Positions 6,198 to 9,257 of a stretch of DNA of 9,257 bases are shown here, in pieces. The DNA comes from an uncultured Capnocytophaga sp. (GTDB lineage: Bacteria; Bacteroidota; Bacteroidia; Flavobacteriales; Flavobacteriaceae), in assembly GCA_915070235.1 (NCBI GenBank), contig CAJZFM010000064.1:1-9257 (forward strand), given 5' to 3'. The notes beneath the pieces were generated by a model. That model was not told where the DNA came from. It worked only from the letters and a program-made list of their open reading frames with translations, and ran no database searches. The first letter of the stretch is position 1, and the number at the start of each line of letters is the position of its first letter. The position numbers and the translations under genes are program-made.

Positions 6198-7858
6198 GAT
6201 AAAATGTTAAAGTAATCTTTGAGTATTGTATTATTCAGTACTCTGGGGGTAAAAACTTCCAAGAGCATAGGACTTTCATATTGGGAAAAGAACGTTTCCA
6301 AAGTTTTTGTCAACTCCTCTTGGTTTTGTGCACAAAGGTAGGTAAAACCATACATAGCACAAAGGTGCTTAGCCGTAAGGGAATGGGTAGTCTCTTGAAG
6401 GGTTTCAAAGAAAGGTGTTCCCTTATCGGTGGGCAAGATTCGGAAAATACCCCCGCCTGCATTATTAACTACAATGATTTTCAGGTTCTTCGGAATATAG
6501 TTACACCACAATGCATTGCTATTGTAAAAGAAGCTCAAATCCCCTGTAATCAATAACGTAGGGATAGATTGCACGACACTAGCCCCTATAGCAGTAGAAG
6601 TACTGCCATCTATACCACTGGTACCCCGATTGCAGAACACCTGCCAACCCGCTTTAGCAGGAAAGAGTTGGGCATAGCGAATGGGCGCACTATTGCTAAT
6701 CTGGATATGGTAAGGGGTAGGAGTACGCTCTAAAATTGCCTTGTATACAGCCATATCAGAATAAGGTACCGTTGCCAAGAAGGCTGTGCGCCTTTCAAGA
6801 GTTTCTTTGTACAAAGGCAGCCAAACTCCCTTATAATCAAAGCTAACAGGCGGTAGTTCTGGGACAACAGTTTCTAAGAAAGTATTAATATCCGTCTTGA
6901 AGTGGTGAGTGAGGACAAAGAACGTATCATACCCCACATGCTCATCTATATAATAATGGGCTTGGGGAGGGTACTTGCGCAGGAACTCCTTGATCTTCTT
7001 GGATACCACCATACCACCTATTGAGATAAGCACATCAGGACGAAGTAGCTCTTGGAGTTGTCTCTTCTCTATGGGGGTGAGGAATGTATCTATCATTCCG
7101 ATAAAAGTATCAGCCATCGCATTGGCTGTACTCTCAGTAAGCACCAAAATAGAGGGATCTTTCTCAAGCCAATTAAGCCACTTTTGAGCAATAGCATCAG
7201 GAGGCAATACTCCTATAAGTACCATCTTCTTAGGATAGATCCAATCTTTGACAAACTGGAGTAATTTTTTAGCATTCAGGGGCACAAGCTTTTTGAGTCC
7301 TACTTCGTTGTGGAAGCTCACTGTAGGGGTAGGAAGTGTTTGGTATAGCGGTTCCTCAAAAGGAGCGTTGATATGTACAGGTAAGCACTTGAGAGCTGCT
7401 GTATTGAGAGCCTCATTGAGCAAATAGGTATTATAATTGAGATCCTGCTCCTCTTCAGAGAGATTGGCATTATAGGCTGTGTGTAGCGCTAAGGCATGCC
7501 GCTGATGTATGGTTTGCCCATCACCTATATCTATCTTAGAGGCAGGTCTGTCGGCACTAATAACCACCAAGGGGATATTACTATAATACGCTTCACTCAC
7601 GGCAGGGTAGTAGTTCAATAAGGCTGAACCAGAGGTACAGACCACCACGACAGGCTCTCTAAGCTGTTGGGCTAAGCCAAGGGCAAAGAAAGCGGCACAA
7701 CGCTCATCTACTATGCTATAAGTGTTGAAAAAAGAATCACTGGCAAAACCAATAGTCAGTGGAGCATTACGCGAACCAGGGGAAAGGACAATATAGCGGA
7801 TACCTTTTGCCTTGCAGGCAAGTAGTATCTGTTGGGCTAAGGGAATCTGAGGAAACAA
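6194..7858 (-). CDS. menD: 2-succinyl-5-enolpyruvyl-6-hydroxy-3-cyclohexene-1-carboxylate synthase (MenD), TTG start
   Basis: MenD joins isochorismate and 2-oxoglutarate, with loss of CO2, using ThDP and a divalent metal. This is the first committed step of menaquinone synthesis. The 554 residues match the family length. Landmarks are LSPGSRNAPLTIGF (25-38), VDERCAAFFALGLA (50-63, catalytic Glu52), TSGSALLNYYPAVSEA (75-90), ISADRP (100-105), CNRGTSGIDGSTSTAIGA (409-426), the ThDP/metal motif GDLSFFYNSNALW (439-451) and VVNNAGGGIF (463-472). The start codon is TTG at 7858-7856: no in-frame ATG occurs before Met212 and an in-frame TGA lies 12 nt upstream, while the N-terminus (M-FPQIPLAQQILLACKAKGI) fits homologues that begin just before IPLAQ. 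No other men gene is adjacent. A heptad array lies 6 nt upstream of the start. Confidence 0.95.
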   Translation of the reverse strand: MFPQIPLAQQILLACKAKGIRYIVLSPGSRNAPLTIGFASDSFFNTYSIVDERCAAFFALGLAQQLREPVVVVCTSGSALLNYYPAVSEAYYSNIPLVVISADRPASKIDIGDGQTIHQRHALALHTAYNANLSEEEQDLNYNTYLLNEALNTAALKCLPVHINAPFEEPLYQTLPTPTVSFHNEVGLKKLVPLNAKKLLQFVKDWIYPKKMVLIGVLPPDAIAQKWLNWLEKDPSILVLTESTANAMADTFIGMIDTFLTPIEKRQLQELLRPDVLISIGGMVVSKKIKEFLRKYPPQAHYYIDEHVGYDTFFVLTHHFKTDINTFLETVVPELPPVSFDYKGVWLPLYKETLERRTAFLATVPYSDMAVYKAILERTPTPYHIQISNSAPIRYAQLFPAKAGWQVFCNRGTSGIDGSTSTAIGASVVQSIPTLLITGDLSFFYNSNALWCNYIPKNLKIIVVNNAGGGIFRILPTDKGTPFFETLQETTHSLTAKHLCAMYGFTYLCAQNQEELTKTLETFFSQYESPMLLEVFTPRVLNNTILKDYFNILS

Positions 7859-7864
7859 AGCAAA

Positions 7865-7965
7865 TAATCAATGATTAATAATCAATGATTAATGATCAAT
7901 GATTAATGATCAACATTTTTGAGTAAAAAAGTATTAATCATTAATCATTGTTGGCATTAATCATT
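7865..7965 (-). repeat. Structured leader repeat, copy B: 34-nt module plus seven-unit heptad array before menD
   Basis: Read on the minus strand towards menD, bases 7965-7932 repeat the 34-nt module of copy A with a single change (TGCCAACAA for TGCCAGCAA). An 18-nt spacer with a T-run follows (7931-7914). Seven unbroken heptads then occupy 7913-7865: TTGATCA, TTAATCA, TTGATCA, TTAATCA, TTGATTA, TTAATCA, TTGATTA. The menD TTG start comes 6 nt later. Bases 7937-7950 and 7897-7910 are perfect 14-bp inverted repeats, extended further by a G-U pair in RNA. At the 14-nt scale, 7869-7910 is three tandem copies (two identical, one with a single change). The element fills almost all of the 115 nt between the DUF4197 gene and menD, and only a poor promoter candidate (TACTTTTT) is seen inside it. 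Confidence 0.85.
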
Positions 7966-7973
7966 AGTAATAT

Positions 7974-8675
7974 TTATTGTTTAGCAAAAACTTTCTGTAA
8001 CAGAGGAGTTGTTCTTGAGGCAACATTGGTACGTATATCTTCCTCTTTTTGAGCAATTTGTAGGAACAGACCGTCTATTGCTTTTTCAGTTACATAGCTT
8101 GTTAGATCAGGATTTACCTTGGTTACTAAGGGAACCGCATTGTACTTATCTATGATGTTTTCCCATACCTGATCGGCACCTACCTTACCCAAAGAGGCTT
8201 GGATCTTAGGAGAAAAAGCCTGAATCAAGGATTGGGTAGTGGTCTTCTTTAGATAATCTGTAGCGGCATTCTTACCGCCTGTAAGGATAGCAGTAGCATT
8301 GGAGAAAGAAAGGTTCTTTACAGCATTGATAAAGATAGGTTTGGCCTCGGTTACAGCGTCTTCGGCAGCACGATTGAGCAGTTTTACTCCCTCATCAGCA
8401 AGGCTTCCTAAGCCAATACTTCTTAGGGTATTATCTACTTTTTGTAAGGGTTCAGGGAAAAGAATCTTTGCCAAGGAATTGCCATAATAGCCGTCCTTCT
8501 GGCCAAGCAAATCCACCCCTTGGGCAATACCCAATTCTAAGGCCTGCTTGAGTCCGTTGGAAATATCCACAGAGGAAAGTGCTCCACTTTGTTGAGTGCT
8601 GTTCATAATACTCTGCAAATCAGCACAACTACTTAAGCAGAAAAAACTGCTTACTAACAAGACGATTTTCTTCAT
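7974..8675 (-). CDS. DUF4197 family lipoprotein
   Basis: A 233-residue predicted lipoprotein. The signal MKKIVLLVSSFFCLSSC has a lipobox (LSSC) with lipidated Cys17. The rest matches the DUF4197 pattern as I remember it: GLKQALELGIAQGVDLLGQKDGYYGN (42-67), ILFPEPLQKVDNTLRSIGLG (71-90), NRAAEDAVTEAKPIFINAVKNLS (105-127), a TAILTGGKNAATDYLKKTT segment, then a helical C-terminal half. The family is mostly alpha-helical and has no established function. After Cys17 the sequence is ADLQS, which lacks the acidic run of the surface-export signal described for Capnocytophaga and other Bacteroidota lipoproteins, so anchoring on the periplasmic side is the likelier location. It begins 25 nt after the upstream gene with no recognisable promoter, and reads on towards menD across repeat copy B. 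Confidence 0.88.
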   Translation of the reverse strand: MKKIVLLVSSFFCLSSCADLQSIMNSTQQSGALSSVDISNGLKQALELGIAQGVDLLGQKDGYYGNSLAKILFPEPLQKVDNTLRSIGLGSLADEGVKLLNRAAEDAVTEAKPIFINAVKNLSFSNATAILTGGKNAATDYLKKTTTQSLIQAFSPKIQASLGKVGADQVWENIIDKYNAVPLVTKVNPDLTSYVTEKAIDGLFLQIAQKEEDIRTNVASRTTPLLQKVFAKQ

Positions 8676-8700
8676 TTGTAATGTATTTAAAGGTTATTTT

Positions 8701-9257
8701 TTACTTGCTTGGTATAGAAAATGGGGGTAGCGTGTCTTTTGGAATAACAAAAAGAATAGAGTTGTTTATTTCAAATTTTCCAGATTTATTCATAAAAGGT
8801 TTCCCAAGTACTTGAAACTTACAGAAAATATTGTCATGCTTCCATAGGATATGTTCGGGAGCGGTAAGTTTTTTGTCCTTATATCCAAAAGTATCTATAT
8901 ATGCAGGGTCTTCTTTTTCAAAATCTATATGAAACACCTCTACATATTTAGGAAATATCTTCTCGAGAGCCTCAAGTGTAGCAGGTTCATAATCTTGCTT
9001 GTATATATCTACTTTTTTTATAAAGAAAGGCTCTCCTAACCGCTTACACAGATATTTGTATACCTTAGGAAAATCATTGGAATGGGTCTCTACATAGATA
9101 GCGACTATTTTATTTTTGTAGGCAATCACCTTAGCCCTTTTTATTTCAAACCCTGCAAAACGATAACCTTCGTTTTTATTAGGGTAAAGGCTATATTCTG
9201 AAAAATCATCATTATCTTTTATTCCTATCTTATAGGGTTTTATATCATCTATGGTAT
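8701..9257 (-). CDS. Unrecognised protein, N-terminus cut by right window edge
   Basis: The frame ends at TAA (8701-8703) and stays open up to base 9257, so 184 C-terminal residues are visible and the true start is outside the window. A GTG at 9129 could be taken as a start but is probably internal, since the residues before it (TIDDIKPYKIGIKDNDDFSE and YSLYPNKNEGYRFAGFEIKR) look like ordinary coding sequence running smoothly into KVIAYKNKIVAIYVETHSND. The visible part alternates hydrophobic strands with charged loops and is rich in Lys, Tyr and Phe. It includes KYLCKRLGEPFFIKK and ends in a strand-rich SILFVIPKDTLPPFSIPSK. No membrane segment or catalytic motif stands out and I do not recognise the family. 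It precedes the DUF4197 lipoprotein by 25 nt, so both are probably co-transcribed. Confidence 0.7.
   Translation of the reverse strand, partial: TIDDIKPYKIGIKDNDDFSEYSLYPNKNEGYRFAGFEIKRAKVIAYKNKIVAIYVETHSNDFPKVYKYLCKRLGEPFFIKKVDIYKQDYEPATLEALEKIFPKYVEVFHIDFEKEDPAYIDTFGYKDKKLTAPEHILWKHDNIFCKFQVLGKPFMNKSGKFEINNSILFVIPKDTLPPFSIPSK

Noticed and set aside
7918..7934. Internal promoter for menD within repeat copy B
   Set aside because: The best match on the minus strand is TACTTTTT, which lacks the final G of TAnnTTTG and has no TTG at the -33 spacing.
7865..7965. Resemblance to a CRISPR array or iteron-type origin
   Set aside because: The units are 7 nt and contiguous, with no unique spacers of 25-40 nt, no cas genes and no replication initiator gene or DnaA-box cluster nearby.
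8606..8640. Surface-export signal on the DUF4197 lipoprotein
   Set aside because: After Cys17 the residues are ADLQS, which do not form the Lys/Gln plus acidic-pair motif reported for surface lipoproteins in this group.
8701..9129. Complete 142-codon gene starting at GTG 9129
   Set aside because: The frame continues open upstream to the window edge with coding-like residues, so a partial longer gene is more likely.

Overview
The window looks like chromosomal DNA from a member of the Bacteroidota, most likely Flavobacteriia (Flavobacteriaceae). The reasons are moderate-to-low GC, two TAnnTTTG-type -7 promoter boxes, start codons with A/T-rich leaders and no Shine-Dalgarno sequence, and protein types common in that group (NtrY-like kinase, menaquinone-type MenD, DUF4197 lipoprotein, a GNAT-like protein often mislabelled GTP cyclohydrolase). 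A Capnocytophaga-like organism is possible, but this cannot be settled from the sequence alone. No rRNA, tRNA, CRISPR array, transposase or phage gene is visible.

Layout: bases 1-682 (minus) hold the N-terminal part of a GNAT-like protein. A 227-base divergent intergenic region carries promoters for both directions and a structured repeat. Bases 910-5658 (plus) are four closely spaced genes that look like one transcription unit: an NtrY-like sensor histidine kinase, a Tat-type alkaline phosphatase, a Cof-type HAD phosphatase and a DusB-like tRNA-dihydrouridine synthase. This unit ends in a hairpin (5697-5731) shared with a convergent minus-strand unit. In its own reading direction the minus unit runs: an unrecognised protein cut by the right edge (8701-9257), a DUF4197 lipoprotein (7974-8675), menD (6194-7858, TTG start), and a macro-domain protein (5730-6197) whose ATG overlaps the menD stop.

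How the genes relate: the kinase and alkaline phosphatase could form a signalling and phosphate-scavenging pair, but no response regulator is present and the link rests on position only. MenD catalyses the committed ThDP-dependent step of menaquinone synthesis. The macro-domain protein is translationally coupled to it for no obvious metabolic reason.

The most unusual signal is non-coding. Three leaders (before the kinase, the alkaline phosphatase and menD) contain arrays with a strict 7-nt period, reading in the sense direction and ending 0-11 nt before the start codon. Every heptad contains TAA or TGA. Because 7 = 1 mod 3, three consecutive heptads carrying the stop at the same position close all three reading frames. 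Two of the loci (kinase, menD) also share a 34-nt upstream module (33/34 identical, same orientation to the downstream gene) that can fold back on the heptad array as a long hairpin. This is a candidate undescribed leader element or small dispersed repeat family.
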